Positions 16,231 through 25,790 of a stretch of 64,000 bases of DNA are shown piece after piece. How positions within the stretch are numbered: position 1 is the first letter of the stretch; each line of letters begins with the position of its first letter. The stretch covers positions 62,001-126,000 of the forward strand of contig NZ_JAMJWE010000007.1 in assembly GCF_023554105.1 (NCBI RefSeq), read 5' to 3'. The stretch is from Brucella sp. 21LCYQ03. GTDB lineage: Bacteria; Pseudomonadota; Alphaproteobacteria; Rhizobiales; Rhizobiaceae. A program made the translations under genes and the position numbers. A model generated the notes under the pieces. It was not told the origin of the DNA, ran no database searches, and saw only the letters and a list, made by a program, of their open reading frames with translations.

Positions 16231-16474
16231 CCATATCCTTTCCAATGCCAGATCACAGACCCAGATTACAGACTTCGAATCGCGCCTGCCGGACGGGCAT
16301 CTTTAAAAAGACTGTAATAATCGTGAGCCCGATAAGCAACAAATGAGGGGGCTTTGACCCCGTTCATGCACCGTTATCAGCGCAAAAAAGGCTTTTCAGT
16401 GTTAGTCGCCCCCGCAATTGCCCGCATTTCGCACTTAATCGCAGAGTGTTTATTGTCGAAAAGCTATCGTTTTG

Positions 16475-16502
16475 TTGACTCCTCGGTCGCAGGTGCTATG
16501 TG
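16475..16502 (+). promoter_or_regulatory. Likely tkt promoter
   Basis: TTGACT (16475-16480), 16-bp spacer, TATGTG (16497-16502). The predicted transcript starts near 16510 and gives a 135-nt leader. Confidence 0.45.
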
Positions 16503-16537
16503 TCCCAAAGCCTTTTGCAGCGCGAGCATCTGACGCA

Positions 16538-16561
16538 TTTAATCGGTTTAAATTGATTAAA
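16538..16561. promoter_or_regulatory. Inverted repeat in the tkt leader
   Basis: TTTAATC and GATTAAA, separated by 10 bp (GGTTTAAATT), form a 24-bp imperfectly palindromic site just after the proposed tkt start of transcription. The size and A/T-rich symmetry suit a dimeric repressor such as a LacI- or GntR-family sugar regulator. The protein is unknown. Confidence 0.4.
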
Positions 16562-16645
16562 TCGTTTAGTATAAGAAGTTCGTGCTTCAGTCCCGAGGCA
16601 TCGCCGCAACCCCGTTCAAACCACTCTGGAAAGACGGCTGAGACC

Positions 16646-18637
16646 ATGACGAATTCCGATAAACAAAATCAGTTGGCCAATGCAATCCGCTTCCTCTCGA
16701 TTGATGCGGTTGAAAAAGCCAACTCCGGCCATCCCGGACTCCCGATGGGTGCAGCCGATATTGCGACCGCGCTCTACACGCGCTTCCTGTCGCATGACCC
16801 ACAGAACCCACATTGGCCAGATCGCGACCGCTTCGTGCTTTCCGCAGGTCACGGCTCGATGCTTCTTTATTCGCTGCTCTTCCTTTCGGGCTACGAAGAC
16901 ATTTCGATTGAGGAAATCAAGAATTTCCGTCAGCTCGGCGCACGTACTGCTGGTCACCCAGAATACGGTCATGCCGCTGGTATCGAAACCACAACTGGTC
17001 CGCTCGGACAGGGCATTGCCAATGCTGTTGGCATGGCACTTTCCGAACGCGTTCTGAATGCACAGTTCGGCGACAGTCTCGTTGACCACTACACCTATGC
17101 GATTGTTGGTGACGGCTGCCTTATGGAAGGCATCAGCCAGGAAGCCCTTTCGCTTGCTGGTCACCTGAAGCTCAACAAGCTGATCGTTCTTTGGGATGAC
17201 AACAACATCTCCATCGATGGCCCAATCTCGATGTCCGACAACACCGATCAGCCTGCACGTTTCGCCGCTTCCGGCTGGAACACGCTGGCAGTTGATGGTC
17301 ACGATCAGGACGCGATTGCCAAGGCAATTGAACTTGCCAAGGTTTCGGAAAAGCCAACCTTCATCGCCTGCAAGACCACCATTGGTTTTGGTTCGCCAAA
17401 CCGCGCTGGCACCAACAAGGTCCACGGTTCGCCGCTCGGCGCAGAAGAAATTGCTGCAACGCGCAAGGCACTCGGCTGGACTTCAGAACCTTTTGTTGTT
17501 CCTGCTGAAGTTCTCGACGCATGGCGCGTTGCTGGCCTCAACGCTGCGAAGAAGCGTCAGGAATGGGAAAAGCGTCTTGCTGCGGCTGACGCAGAAACCC
17601 GCGCTGAATTTGAACGTCGTATGCGTGGCGACCTGCCTGCAAACTTCGATGACGCGATCAACGAATACAAGAAGAAGCTTTCCGCTGAAAAGCCAAAGGT
17701 TGCGACCCGCAAGTCGTCCGAAATGGCTCTGGAAGTGATCAACGGCGTTGTGCCTGAAACGCTCGGCGGCTCTGCTGACCTGACCGGTTCCAACAACACC
17801 AAGACCAGCCAGACCAAGGCTGTTACGCCGGAAAACTACGGTGGCCGTTACATCCACTATGGTATCCGCGAACACGGCATGGCTGCTGCCATGAACGGCA
17901 TCACGCTGCATGGCGGTCTGATCCCTTACTCTGGCACTTTCATGTGCTTCTCGGATTATTGCCGTCCGGCCATGCGTCTGTCGTCGCTGATGGGCATCCG
18001 CGTTGTTTACGTCATGACCCATGATTCGATTGGTCTTGGCGAAGACGGCCCGACCCACCAGCCGGTTGAGCATCTTGCAGCTCTGCGCGCTATTCCAAAC
18101 CACAATGTTTTCCGTCCGGCAGACGCTGTGGAAGTTGCGGAATGCTGGCAGATCGCACTGCATTCGAAGGGCACACCTTCGACGCTCGCTCTGACCCGTC
18201 AGAACCTGCCTGTCGTTCGTACCGATCACCGCGAAGAAAACCTCTCGGCATTCGGCGCTTACGAGCTGGCAGCTGCAAAGGGCGATGCAAAGGTTTCGAT
18301 CTTCGCAACTGGTTCCGAAGTTGAAATCGCGCTTAAGGCTCGTGATCTTCTCGAAGCTAAGGGCATTGCAACCCGCGTTGTTTCGGTTCCATGCTTTGAG
18401 CTGTTTGAAGAACAGAGCGATGCTTACAAGCAGGCAACGCTTGGCGATGCTTCCGTTAAGGTCGCAATCGAAGCTGGTCTTTCGATGGGCTGGGAACGCT
18501 TCATCGGCGAAAACGGTGTCTTCATCGGCATGAAGGGCTTCGGCGCTTCGGGCGAGATCAACGATCTCTACAAGCATTTCGGCATCACAGCAGAACATGC
18601 TGCTGAAGCTGCGGAAAAGAAGCTCAACGCCGCATAA
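16646..18637 (+). CDS. tkt: Transketolase
   Basis: A 663-residue thiamine-diphosphate enzyme moving two-carbon ketol units in the pentose phosphate pathway. The pyrophosphate domain carries SGHPGLPMG, the GDG...N ThDP motif (VGDGCLMEG near 156 and DDNNISIDG near 185) and catalytic-type His residues; the pyrimidine domain has [19 protein letters not shown] (given in part) and [12 protein letters not shown] near 465. The start ATG 16646 is the family start; the open frame extends 58 codons further without similarity. It leads the tkt-gap-pgk cluster, though a hairpin after its stop suggests separate transcripts as well. The enzyme ties in with the thiamine uptake genes at 42 kb. Confidence 0.97.
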   Translation: MTNSDKQNQLANAIRFLSIDAVEKANSGHPGLPMGAADIATALYTRFLSHDPQNPHWPDRDRFVLSAGHGSMLLYSLLFLSGYEDISIEEIKNFRQLGARTAGHPEYGHAAGIETTTGPLGQGIANAVGMALSERVLNAQFGDSLVDHYTYAIVGDGCLMEGISQEALSLAGHLKLNKLIVLWDDNNISIDGPISMSDNTDQPARFAASGWNTLAVDGHDQDAIAKAIELAKVSEKPTFIACKTTIGFGSPNRAGTNKVHGSPLGAEEIAATRKALGWTSEPFVVPAEVLDAWRVAGLNAAKKRQEWEKRLAAADAETRAEFERRMRGDLPANFDDAINEYKKKLSAEKPKVATRKSSEMALEVINGVVPETLGGSADLTGSNNTKTSQTKAVTPENYGGRYIHYGIREHGMAAAMNGITLHGGLIPYSGTFMCFSDYCRPAMRLSSLMGIRVVYVMTHDSIGLGEDGPTHQPVEHLAALRAIPNHNVFRPADAVEVAECWQIALHSKGTPSTLALTRQNLPVVRTDHREENLSAFGAYELAAAKGDAKVSIFATGSEVEIALKARDLLEAKGIATRVVSVPCFELFEEQSDAYKQATLGDASVKVAIEAGLSMGWERFIGENGVFIGMKGFGASGEINDLYKHFGITAEHAAEAAEKKLNAA

Positions 18638-18642
18638 TGATC

Positions 18643-18671
18643 AAACGCCGGCGCTAAACACGCCGGCGTTT
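18643..18671 (+). terminator. Hairpin after tkt
   Basis: A perfect 11-bp stem AAACGCCGGCG/CGCCGGCGTTT with a 7-nt loop. Only three T residues follow, so termination may be partial and allow some readthrough into gap. Confidence 0.7.
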
Positions 18672-18753
18672 ACCTTTCCAGTTGGGGCTTACCGCCTTAG
18701 CTGTTTTATCAAGCCACTGCATATGCAGAACCCTTTTGGGAGAATTAGAGAAA

Positions 18754-19761
18754 ATGGCAGTTCGCGTCGCAATCAACGGTTTTGGCCGCATCGGCCGCAA
18801 TGTCCTTCGCGCTATCGTCGAATCGGGCCGCACCGACATTCAGGTCGTTGCAATCAACGATCTCGGCCCTGTAGAAACAAACGCGCACCTTCTGCGCTAT
18901 GACAGCGTTCATGGTCGTTTTCCAAAGGAAGTAAAAGTCGTTGGTGACACCATCGACGTTGGCTACGGCCCGATCAAGGTTCACGCTGTTCGCAACCCTG
19001 CTGAACTGCCGTGGAAAGAAGAAAACGTCGACATCGCTCTGGAATGCACCGGCATTTTCACTGCACGCGACAAGGCAGCCCTTCATCTTGAAGCTGGCGC
19101 AAAGCGCGTTATCGTTTCGGCTCCTGCCGATGGCGCTGATCTGACTGTCGTTTTCGGTGTCAACCACGACAAGCTGACGAAGGATCATCAGGTCATTTCC
19201 AACGCTTCGTGCACCACCAACTGCCTTGCACCAGTGGCACAGGTTCTTAACGATGCAATCGGCATCGAAAAGGGCTTCATGACCACGATCCATTCTTACA
19301 CTGGCGACCAGCCAACGCTGGACACCATGCATAAGGATCTCTACCGCGCTCGCGCAGCAGCTCTTTCGATGATCCCAACTTCGACGGGCGCTGCAAAGGC
19401 TGTTGGTCTGGTTCTGCCAGAACTTAAAGGCAAGCTCGACGGCGTTGCAATCCGCGTTCCAACCCCGAATGTTTCGGTCGTTGACCTGACTTTCGTTGCC
19501 AAGCGCACAACCACTGTTGAAGAAATCAACAATGCGATCCGTGAAGCTGCCAATGGCCGCCTCAAAGGCATCCTCGGTTACACCGATGAGCCGCTGGTAT
19601 CGCACGACTTCAACCATGATTCGCATTCGTCGGTTTTCCACACCGACCAGACCAAGGTCATGGACGGCACCATGGTGCGTATCCTGTCGTGGTACGACAA
19701 TGAATGGGGCTTCTCGAACCGCATGAGCGACACCGCTGTCGCTATGGGCAAGCTGATCTAA
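18754..19761 (+). CDS. gap: Glyceraldehyde-3-phosphate dehydrogenase
   Basis: A 335-residue NAD-dependent glycolytic enzyme. The dinucleotide fold starts [10 protein letters not shown] at 7-16, with AIND at 33-36 consistent with NAD preference. The catalytic Cys153 is in SNASCTTNC, and the partner His lies in [10 protein letters not shown] near 177-186. The ATG at 18754 gives the exact family N-terminus, with GGGAGAATTAGAG upstream as ribosome site. It is flanked by hairpins on both sides and followed by pgk, so glycolysis genes are grouped but separately tunable. Confidence 0.97.
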   Translation: MAVRVAINGFGRIGRNVLRAIVESGRTDIQVVAINDLGPVETNAHLLRYDSVHGRFPKEVKVVGDTIDVGYGPIKVHAVRNPAELPWKEENVDIALECTGIFTARDKAALHLEAGAKRVIVSAPADGADLTVVFGVNHDKLTKDHQVISNASCTTNCLAPVAQVLNDAIGIEKGFMTTIHSYTGDQPTLDTMHKDLYRARAAALSMIPTSTGAAKAVGLVLPELKGKLDGVAIRVPTPNVSVVDLTFVAKRTTTVEEINNAIREAANGRLKGILGYTDEPLVSHDFNHDSHSSVFHTDQTKVMDGTMVRILSWYDNEWGFSNRMSDTAVAMGKLI

Positions 19762-19770
19762 TACCTGACA

Positions 19771-19800
19771 ACGCCCCTTCAATCATGAAGGGGCGTTTTC
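19771..19800 (+). terminator. Terminator after gap
   Basis: Stem ACGCCCCTTC/GAAGGGGCGT (19771-19796, six-base loop) followed by TTTTC. It lies 9 bp past the gap stop and 30 bp before pgk. Confidence 0.8.
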
Positions 19801-19830
19801 AATTACATATTCAAAACCGAGAGAAGAAAA

Positions 19831-21021
19831 ATGGCTTTCCGCACCCTTGATGATGTCGACGTCAAATCAAAGCGCGTTCTGGTTCGCGTGGACCTCAACG
19901 TACCAATGGCAAACGGCGAGGTAACTGACCTCACCCGTATCGAACGTATTGTTCCAACCATTGCGGAACTCTCGAAGAAGGGTGCAAAGGTCATCCTGCT
20001 CGCCCATTTCGGTCGCCCGAAGGGTGTGGCTTCTAACGAAAATTCACTGAAGCATGTCGTAAAGCCGCTTGCGAAAGTGCTCGGACACGGTGTCCACTTT
20101 GCGGAAGACAGCATTGGCGAAAAAGCCAAAGCCGCAGTCGATGCACTGAAAGACGGCGACGTCCTGCTTCTCGAAAACACCCGCTTCCATAAGGGAGAAG
20201 AAAAGAACGATCCCGAATTTGTGGCAGCACTTGCTGCAAACGGTGACATCTTCGTAAACGATGCTTTCTCGGCTGCACACCGCGCGCATGCTTCGACTGA
20301 AGGTCTCGCGCATGTTCTGCCAGCCTATGCAGGCCGTGGCATGCAGGCTGAACTTGAAGCACTTGAAAAAGGTCTCGGCCAGCCGGTGCGTCCGGTTGTT
20401 GCAATCGTTGGCGGTGCCAAGGTTTCCACAAAGCTCGACCTCCTCTCCAACCTGATTGAAAAGGTTGATGCGCTGGTTATCGGTGGCGGCATGGCCAATA
20501 CTTTCCTCGCAGCACAGGGCCACGATGTTGGCAAATCGCTTTGCGAACATGATCTTGCGCATACCGCGCGCGAAATCATGGCTAAGGCTGAGAAGACCAA
20601 ATGCGCGATCATCTTGCCTGTTGATGCTGTTGTGGGCTGGCACTTTGCTGCCGACACACCAAATCAGACCTATGGCGTTGATGGCGTACCAAGCGACGGC
20701 ATGATCCTCGATGCAGGCGCGCTTTCAACCGACCTGATCGCCTCGGCCATTGATGATGCGGCAACGCTCATCTGGAACGGCCCACTCGGTGCGTTTGAAT
20801 TGCGTCCGTTCGATGCCGCAACCGTTAAGACTGCAAAGCATGTTGCAGCCCGCACCAAAGCTGGCAAGCTGGTTTCGGTCGGCGGCGGCGGCGATACGGT
20901 TGCAGCACTCAACCATGCAGGCGTTGCCGACGACTTCACCTATATCTCGACCGCAGGCGGTGCATTCCTTGAATGGATGGAAGGCAAGCCCCTCCCAGGC
21001 GTTGATGTCTTGAAGAAGTAA
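19831..21021 (+). CDS. pgk: Phosphoglycerate kinase
   Basis: A 396-residue two-domain kinase making ATP from 1,3-bisphosphoglycerate. Seen motifs: [11 protein letters not shown] near 23-33 (substrate loop), HFGRPKG near 63, the hinge and [12 protein letters not shown] near 195-206, and the C-terminal [12 protein letters not shown] near 350. The length is normal. The ribosome site GAGAGAAG precedes the ATG. It is separated from gap by a terminator hairpin, but readthrough is likely given the 69-bp gap. Confidence 0.97.
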   Translation: MAFRTLDDVDVKSKRVLVRVDLNVPMANGEVTDLTRIERIVPTIAELSKKGAKVILLAHFGRPKGVASNENSLKHVVKPLAKVLGHGVHFAEDSIGEKAKAAVDALKDGDVLLLENTRFHKGEEKNDPEFVAALAANGDIFVNDAFSAAHRAHASTEGLAHVLPAYAGRGMQAELEALEKGLGQPVRPVVAIVGGAKVSTKLDLLSNLIEKVDALVIGGGMANTFLAAQGHDVGKSLCEHDLAHTAREIMAKAEKTKCAIILPVDAVVGWHFAADTPNQTYGVDGVPSDGMILDAGALSTDLIASAIDDAATLIWNGPLGAFELRPFDAATVKTAKHVAARTKAGKLVSVGGGGDTVAALNHAGVADDFTYISTAGGAFLEWMEGKPLPGVDVLKK

Positions 21022-21037
21022 AAGGAAAGGCCGGACA

Positions 21038-21125
21038 AGCGCATTCCGAAAAGTGGGAACCGGTTTTCGGACAAAATGCGCGTCAGGTAAAAAAATTAGA
21101 GCGCCGATAAAATCGGCGCTCTAAT
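21038..21125. repeat. Complete mosaic repeat (A+B) doubling as pgk terminator
   Basis: Module A at 21038-21083 (GCGCATTCCGAAAAGTGGG, AACCGG, mirrored TTTTCGG and ATGCGC) is followed by module B at 21095-21125, a perfect 14-bp stem (ATTAGAGCGCCGAT and its mirror) with an AAA loop. The second hairpin stands between convergent pgk and the sugar dehydrogenase gene and probably serves as a terminator in both directions. Confidence 0.8.
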
Positions 21126-21138
21126 CCGGGGCTTTTCT

Positions 21139-22287
21139 TTATGGCTTAGGCGTCAGTTTTAATAAACGACCCGGATTATCGTCTTCGATCACCCAGATCG
21201 CACCATCAGGCGCAACCGCCACATCGCGGATACGATTTTCCATCGCGAAGCGCTCTGCTTCATTCGGCTGACCGTCACTGTTGATCGTCACGCGGATCAA
21301 TGCCTGCGATGAAAGCCCAGCAATCAGCGCAGAACCATTCCAGTCAGAGAACTGCTTGCCCTTATAGAAAACCAGTCCGCCCGGTGAAATCACCGTCGTC
21401 CAGAACAGCATCGGCGCCTCAAAATCCGGTCGTGTGCTATGCCGTGGAATAGGCCTTCCACTGTAATTGTCGCCATTGGATACGACCGGCCACCCATAGT
21501 TCAAACCCGGTTTGATGAGATTGAACTCATCGCCGCCGCGCGGTCCCATCTCATGTTCCCAGAGCTTGCCATCAGGCGCGAAAGCAAGCCCATAGGGATT
21601 GCGATGCCCCATGCTCCATGTCAGCGCTTTAACGCCCTCTTCTGACGCATGTGGATTGTCTTTCGGAACAGAACCATCAAGGTTCATACGCAAAACCTTG
21701 CCCATCGGCGCATTTTCATCCTGCGCAGTTGCAGGGATCATCCGATCACCGACTGACAGAAACAGATGCTTCTTATCGGGCGAAAACGCGATCTTGCCAC
21801 CGGGCTGTCCGCCCTTAGCAACCGCAGACTGTTTCCAGATTGCCTTAAGGTCCTTGAATTCGGCCTTGCCTTTGCCTTCAGACAAAGTGGCACGCACCAG
21901 CACAAGACTGCCGCCGCCATTTTCCGGCATGACATAGGTGAAGTAAATCGCCCTGCTCTTGGCAAAATCAGGCGCGGGCACAATGTCCAGCAATCCATTC
22001 TGGCCACTATAGAGGACTTCAGGAAGACCGGAAACTTCAGTCTTTTCGCCCTTTTGGGTCACGACAAAAGCTCTGCCACCCTTCTCGGTGAGGATCAATT
22101 TTCCGCCCGGCAAAAATGCAATCGCCCAAGGTGTGTCGAATTCTGCCACTGGCGCTATGTTGAAAGGCAACTCAGTGGTGGCTTGCCTGCTTCCTGCATT
22201 GATGCTTTCCGCAAATGCGGTCTGCATCGGAACGGCGATCATCGATGCGGCCAGCATGAATGGCAGGCTTAACAGGGCACGTCGCAT
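21139..22287 (-). CDS. PQQ-dependent aldose sugar dehydrogenase-like periplasmic protein
   Basis: A 382-residue exported protein of the soluble glucose dehydrogenase/Asd (YliI) family, a six-bladed beta-propeller binding PQQ and calcium and oxidising aldoses. The signal peptide ends near AFA/ES at 25-26. Family motifs are PWAIAFLPGG near 53, GQNGLLDI near 96, GHRNPYGLAFAPDG near 228 with the active-site His region, EMGPRGGDEFN near 246, and the closing AVAPDGAIWVIED. A textbook ribosome site GGAGGAGAG precedes the ATG. It is likely cotranscribed with the small membrane protein gene upstream. No PQQ synthesis genes are in the window. Confidence 0.86.
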   Translation of the reverse strand: MRRALLSLPFMLAASMIAVPMQTAFAESINAGSRQATTELPFNIAPVAEFDTPWAIAFLPGGKLILTEKGGRAFVVTQKGEKTEVSGLPEVLYSGQNGLLDIVPAPDFAKSRAIYFTYVMPENGGGSLVLVRATLSEGKGKAEFKDLKAIWKQSAVAKGGQPGGKIAFSPDKKHLFLSVGDRMIPATAQDENAPMGKVLRMNLDGSVPKDNPHASEEGVKALTWSMGHRNPYGLAFAPDGKLWEHEMGPRGGDEFNLIKPGLNYGWPVVSNGDNYSGRPIPRHSTRPDFEAPMLFWTTVISPGGLVFYKGKQFSDWNGSALIAGLSSQALIRVTINSDGQPNEAERFAMENRIRDVAVAPDGAIWVIEDDNPGRLLKLTPKP

Positions 22288-22410
22288 CTCTCCTCCTATA
22301 GCTGATAGTCTTTAGATGGGATTTTTCACCGCCATTTCAAAACCCAATTATGGCTAAAATGACTGTTAAGCTGCGAAAATATCAATAAAAACGCGCGCCA
22401 ATTGATAATT

Positions 22411-22575
22411 TTAGCTTTCAGCAAAATGAAACCCAACGACCACCGCCATAGCGAAAATTGCAAACACGGCGATCTTCCAGAAATCACCGCGCTTTTTCAG
22501 TCCCGGCCAGCCCAGCGGCTTGATAATATGCAAAGCCATGAGGGCCATCAGCAGCACCGGCAAAATTTTGGTCAC
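22411..22575 (-). CDS. Small two-span membrane protein
   Basis: 54 residues starting at a GTG (22575) with GAGAGG seven bases upstream. The N-terminal span (ILPVLLMALMALHI) and C-terminal span (IAVFAIFAMAVVVGF) flank the conserved-looking linker IKPLGWPGLKKRGDFWK, rich in Lys, Gly and Trp. A longer frame upstream would translate the palindromic repeat at 22597-22702 and is rejected. It sits 123 bp upstream of the sugar dehydrogenase gene on the same strand. Function unknown. Confidence 0.65.
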   Translation of the reverse strand: MTKILPVLLMALMALHIIKPLGWPGLKKRGDFWKIAVFAIFAMAVVVGFHFAES

Positions 22576-22596
22576 GAAGCACCTCTCATTCCTCCT

Positions 22597-22702
22597 AGAG
22601 CGTGTCGCGCTTATTCTTATCCACAGCGCTCGCTCTAACTCCTTATTTTTACGCATCTCGTTATCGGAAAACCGGTTCCCACTTTTCCGCGACATGCTTT
22701 AG
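22597..22702. repeat. Mosaic palindromic repeat (B+A, inverse orientation)
   Basis: Module B (AGAGCGTGTCGCGC to GCGCTCGCTCT, 22597-22636) is followed by module A (CGTTATCGGAAAACCGGTTC, CCACTTTTCCGCGACATGC, 22652-22697), in the reverse order and orientation of the copy at 21038-21125. Confidence 0.75.
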
Positions 22703-22822
22703 TGACGTAGCAACAGGCCTGCTGCAAGTCTGATCACTGCTTTCCCGACTGTGATATTTTTATTCATCTTTAGTTTGATGGACGAAACTTCGCTCATCAG
22801 CTTACACTCATCCCCGGAGGAG

Positions 22823-22899
22823 ATGAAAAGCGTGTGGAGGAGATAAGGCCAATGAGCCAAATCTTGCGCTTTCATCCAGCATGTTATCGCAATGCGTAA
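22823..22899 (+). other. Two tandem mini-ORFs in the prpE leader
   Basis: ATG at 22823 preceded by CCGGAGGAG encodes MKSVWRR and stops at 22846; ATG at 22852 preceded by GGAGGAGATAAGGCC encodes a 15-residue peptide ending CYRNA and stops at 22899. Both ribosome sites are nearly perfect, unusual for chance. They could be leader peptides that couple translation to prpE expression. This is inference. Confidence 0.3.
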
Positions 22900-22943
22900 C
22901 CAAGTGACGAGCTTGCTCAACGCGTGCGTCTGGGAGGAACAGC

Positions 22944-24854
22944 ATGACATCGAAATATGCGCAAACCTATGCGTCATGGCAGAATGACCCGGAGGAGTTC
23001 TGGGCGACTGCGGCTAAAGCCATTGACTGGTTCAAGCCATGGGATCAGATTTTTGCGAGCGATGAAGGCGTCTATGGGCGCTGGTTTAAAGGCGCTGAAT
23101 GCAACACGTGTTACAACGCGCTTGACCGACATGTTGCCAACGGTCGTGGCGATCAGGTGGCACTCATCTATGAAAGCCCGGTCACTAGTTCCGTGCACAA
23201 ATTCACCTATCGCGAATTGCTTGAAGAGGTCGAAGCGCTTTCTGCCGTCATGCTCGACAATGGGGTGAGCAAAGGCGACCGTGTGCTTATCTATATGCCA
23301 ATGGTGCCGGAAGCGGCGATCGCAATGCTGGCTTCGGCGCGTATTGGGGCTGTGCATTCCGTCGTGTTTGGTGGCTTTGCTGCCAACGAGCTTGCGACCC
23401 GTATTGACGACGCAAAGCCAGTGATGATTATCGCCGGTTCATGCGGCATCGAACCAACCCGTGTCGTGCCGTATCAGGCGATGCTCGATAAGGCGATTGC
23501 CACAGCTCGTCATAAGGTCGAGCATTGCATCATCCTTCAGCGCGACCAGCATCCGCATAATTCCGTTGAAGGCCGCGACATTGATTACCGCAAATCCGTC
23601 GATGCTGCACGCGGTCGTCACATTCCCTGTACGCCGGTTGATGCGACTGATCCGCTTTATGTGCTTTATACATCCGGCACCACGGGCGAGCCAAAAGGTG
23701 TCGTGCGCGACAATGGCGGGCATATGGTGGCGCTTGCATGGTCGCTGGAGCATGTCTTTGGCGTTGAACCGGGACAAGTCTTCTGGGCAGCATCCGATGT
23801 CGGTTGGGTCGTCGGCCATTCCTATATCGTCTATGCGCCACTGATTGCTGGAGCCACCAGCATTCTCTTTGAAGGTAAGCCCGTTGGCACGCCAGACGCA
23901 GGCACTTATTGGCGCATCATTGCTGAACATGGCGTAGAGGTGATGTTCACCGCCCCCACGGCTCTTCGCGCGATCAAGAAAGACGATGCGGACGGCAATT
24001 TCGTGCGTAAATACGACCTCTCCAAATTCCGCGCGCTCTATCTCGCCGGTGAACGTGCCGACCCCGACACAATCCACTGGGCAGAAAATCTGCTTGGCTG
24101 TCCGGTGATTGATCATTGGTGGCAAACAGAAAGCGGCTGGCCAATGGTCGCCAATCCGCTTGGCCTCGGTCTGCTTGAAACCAAATATGGCTCACCCGCG
24201 GTCTGCCTGCCCGGCTACGATATTCAGGTGCTCGACGATGCGGGCCATGAAGTCGAACGCGGCCAGCTTGGCAATATTCTCATCAAACTGCCCTTGCCGC
24301 CCGGTTGCCTGCCGACCTTGTGGAACGCCGATGAACGCTTCCGCAAAGCCTATCTCAACGAGTTTCCCGGCTATTATAAAACCGCCGATGCCGGCTATAT
24401 GGATGAAGACGGCTATCTCTACATCATGAGCCGCACCGACGACATCATCAATGTCGCTGGCCACCGTCTGTCGACCGGCGCCATGGAGGAAGTACTTTCC
24501 AGCCATCCAGATGTTGCGGAATGCGCGGTGCTTGGCATTTCCGATTCTGTCAAAGGTCAGGTGCCGTGCGGCTTTCTCGTGCTAAAATCCAATATCGACC
24601 GCGATAGCCACGAAGTCGAAAAAGAGTGCGTGAGCATGATTCGCGATGCCATTGGCCCGGTCGCAGCTTTCCGACTGGCTCTCACGGTGAAACGTCTTCC
24701 AAAGACCCGATCCGGCAAGATTTTACGCTCAACGATCCAGAAAATCGCTGATGGTGTGGAATGGAAAATGCCTGCAACCATTGATGACCCGGCAATTCTC
24801 GACGAGATCAGCGCAGTTCTGCGCGAACGTCACATCGGGCTGGCTTTTGTTTAA
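22944..24854 (+). CDS. prpE: Propionyl-CoA synthetase (PrpE-type acyl-CoA ligase)
   Basis: A 636-residue AMP-forming ligase that activates propionate (and often acetate) to the CoA thioester. The AMP-binding loop is YTSGTTGEPKG near 245-255, followed by VVRDNGGHMVAL, the wording typical of PrpE rather than Acs. Other motifs: WWQTESGWPM near 391, the hinge YKTADAGYMDEDGY near 475 and the C-terminal catalytic Lys in PKTRSGKILR near 590, a possible acetylation target. The ribosome site GGGAGGAACAGC precedes the ATG. It is followed by an SDR gene after a perfect hairpin. No methylcitrate-cycle genes are adjacent. Confidence 0.88.
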   Translation: MTSKYAQTYASWQNDPEEFWATAAKAIDWFKPWDQIFASDEGVYGRWFKGAECNTCYNALDRHVANGRGDQVALIYESPVTSSVHKFTYRELLEEVEALSAVMLDNGVSKGDRVLIYMPMVPEAAIAMLASARIGAVHSVVFGGFAANELATRIDDAKPVMIIAGSCGIEPTRVVPYQAMLDKAIATARHKVEHCIILQRDQHPHNSVEGRDIDYRKSVDAARGRHIPCTPVDATDPLYVLYTSGTTGEPKGVVRDNGGHMVALAWSLEHVFGVEPGQVFWAASDVGWVVGHSYIVYAPLIAGATSILFEGKPVGTPDAGTYWRIIAEHGVEVMFTAPTALRAIKKDDADGNFVRKYDLSKFRALYLAGERADPDTIHWAENLLGCPVIDHWWQTESGWPMVANPLGLGLLETKYGSPAVCLPGYDIQVLDDAGHEVERGQLGNILIKLPLPPGCLPTLWNADERFRKAYLNEFPGYYKTADAGYMDEDGYLYIMSRTDDIINVAGHRLSTGAMEEVLSSHPDVAECAVLGISDSVKGQVPCGFLVLKSNIDRDSHEVEKECVSMIRDAIGPVAAFRLALTVKRLPKTRSGKILRSTIQKIADGVEWKMPATIDDPAILDEISAVLRERHIGLAFV

Positions 24855-24871
24855 TTTAGATATGATGCATT

Positions 24872-24892
24872 GACCGGCGAAAGTCGCCGGTC
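24872..24892 (+). terminator. Hairpin after prpE
   Basis: A perfect 9-bp stem GACCGGCGA/TCGCCGGTC with an AAG loop, 17 bp after the prpE stop. It has no T run, so it may be a 3'-end stabiliser or weak terminator. Confidence 0.45.
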
Positions 24893-24922
24893 CACTCTCC
24901 GGCAAAATTCGGAGAATAATAC

Positions 24923-25714
24923 ATGCAGTTAGAAGGCAAGGTTGCGATCATCACAGGAGCTGCGCGCGGCATCGGCTATGCCATCGCCAAACGCTTTCTG
25001 ATGGATGGTGCCTGCGTTGTTTTATCGGATATTGACGGGTCAGAAGCTGCAAAGGCCGTCAAAGATCTGGAGCAATATGGCAAGGTCCTGTCGATTGCCT
25101 GCGATGTGGGTGACAAGCTCGACATTCACAATCTGCTGACCTATGCGACAACCAATCTTGGCGAGATCGATATTCTGGTCAACAATGCCGGTATCGTGCA
25201 TCAGGCCGATTTTCTTGATCTGAAAGAGGACGATTTCGACCGGGTGATGCGCGTTAATCTCAAGGGTGCCTTTCTCTGCGGACAGTCTGTTGCCAAACGC
25301 ATGGTCGCACGCGTTGAAGCGGGTGGCGATGCTGGCAAAATTATCAATATGTCGTCGATCAATGCCATTTATGGCTTGCCAGAACAGCTTGCATATTCCG
25401 TCTCGAAAGGCGGTATGAACCAGCTGACACGCACAATGGCAGTGGCACTTGCCAAATGGGGTATCCGGGTTAATGCGATTGGCCCCGGTTCGATTGAAAC
25501 CGATATGCTTGCTGCGGTGAATACAGACAAGGAAGCACGCAAAAAGATACTCGACCGCACGCCATTGGGCCGAATCGGTCAAGCCACTGAAATTGCAGCA
25601 ATTGCTTCTTTTCTGGCCTCCAATGATTCGAGTTTCATCACTGGTCAGACGATCTATGCCGACGGCGGACGTCTGCCGCTCAGCTACACGGCAGAACCGC
25701 GATTTAAGCCCTAA
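24923..25714 (+). CDS. Short-chain dehydrogenase/reductase
   Basis: A 263-residue classical SDR. The cofactor motif TGAARGIG is at 11-18, NNAG at 88-91, the catalytic Ser in NMSSINAIYG near 143, and YSVSK near 156-160 supplies Tyr and Lys. Asp at the end of beta-2 (LSDID near 37) favours NAD over NADP. The C-terminus (YADGGRLPLSYTAEPRFKP) is longer than average. Substrate is unknown: glucose, glycerate-type and secondary alcohols are all handled by this family. It follows prpE on the same strand. Confidence 0.85.
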   Translation: MQLEGKVAIITGAARGIGYAIAKRFLMDGACVVLSDIDGSEAAKAVKDLEQYGKVLSIACDVGDKLDIHNLLTYATTNLGEIDILVNNAGIVHQADFLDLKEDDFDRVMRVNLKGAFLCGQSVAKRMVARVEAGGDAGKIINMSSINAIYGLPEQLAYSVSKGGMNQLTRTMAVALAKWGIRVNAIGPGSIETDMLAAVNTDKEARKKILDRTPLGRIGQATEIAAIASFLASNDSSFITGQTIYADGGRLPLSYTAEPRFKP

Positions 25715-25726
25715 CAATCAGCATTA

Positions 25727-25750
25727 CTCCTGACAGAGAGTTGTCAGGAG
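25727..25750 (+). terminator. Hairpin after the SDR gene
   Basis: A 9-bp stem CTCCTGACA/TGTCAGGAG with a GAGAGT loop, 13 bp past the stop. There is no T run. Confidence 0.4.
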
Positions 25751-25790
25751 CACTGTGTCATAGTGCATTCTTACAGACGAGGGATTCACC

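Larger units (their letters stand above)
16231..16645. other. Divergent zapA-operon/tkt control region
   Basis: 415 bp between divergent operons. It holds the DUF4164-zapA promoter side, a likely tkt promoter at 16475-16502 and an inverted repeat at 16538-16561. I see no convincing small gene here. Confidence 0.6.
22576..22943. other. Divergent region upstream of prpE
   Basis: 368 bp holding a mosaic repeat (22597-22702) and two mini-ORFs with good ribosome sites (22823-22846 and 22852-22899) in front of prpE. No protein gene of normal size is present. Confidence 0.6.

Noticed and set aside
17483-18598. 371-codon minus-strand frame inside tkt
   Set aside because: Antisense shadow; the plus strand encodes transketolase with all motifs.
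18745-19782. 345-codon minus-strand frame opposite gap
   Set aside because: Antisense shadow caused by codon bias in a highly expressed gene; composition rich in Cys/His/Asn, unlike real proteins here.
22617-22625. Perfect DnaA-box sequence TTATCCACA
   Set aside because: It is a single copy inside a palindromic repeat, with no cluster of boxes, so no origin is inferred.
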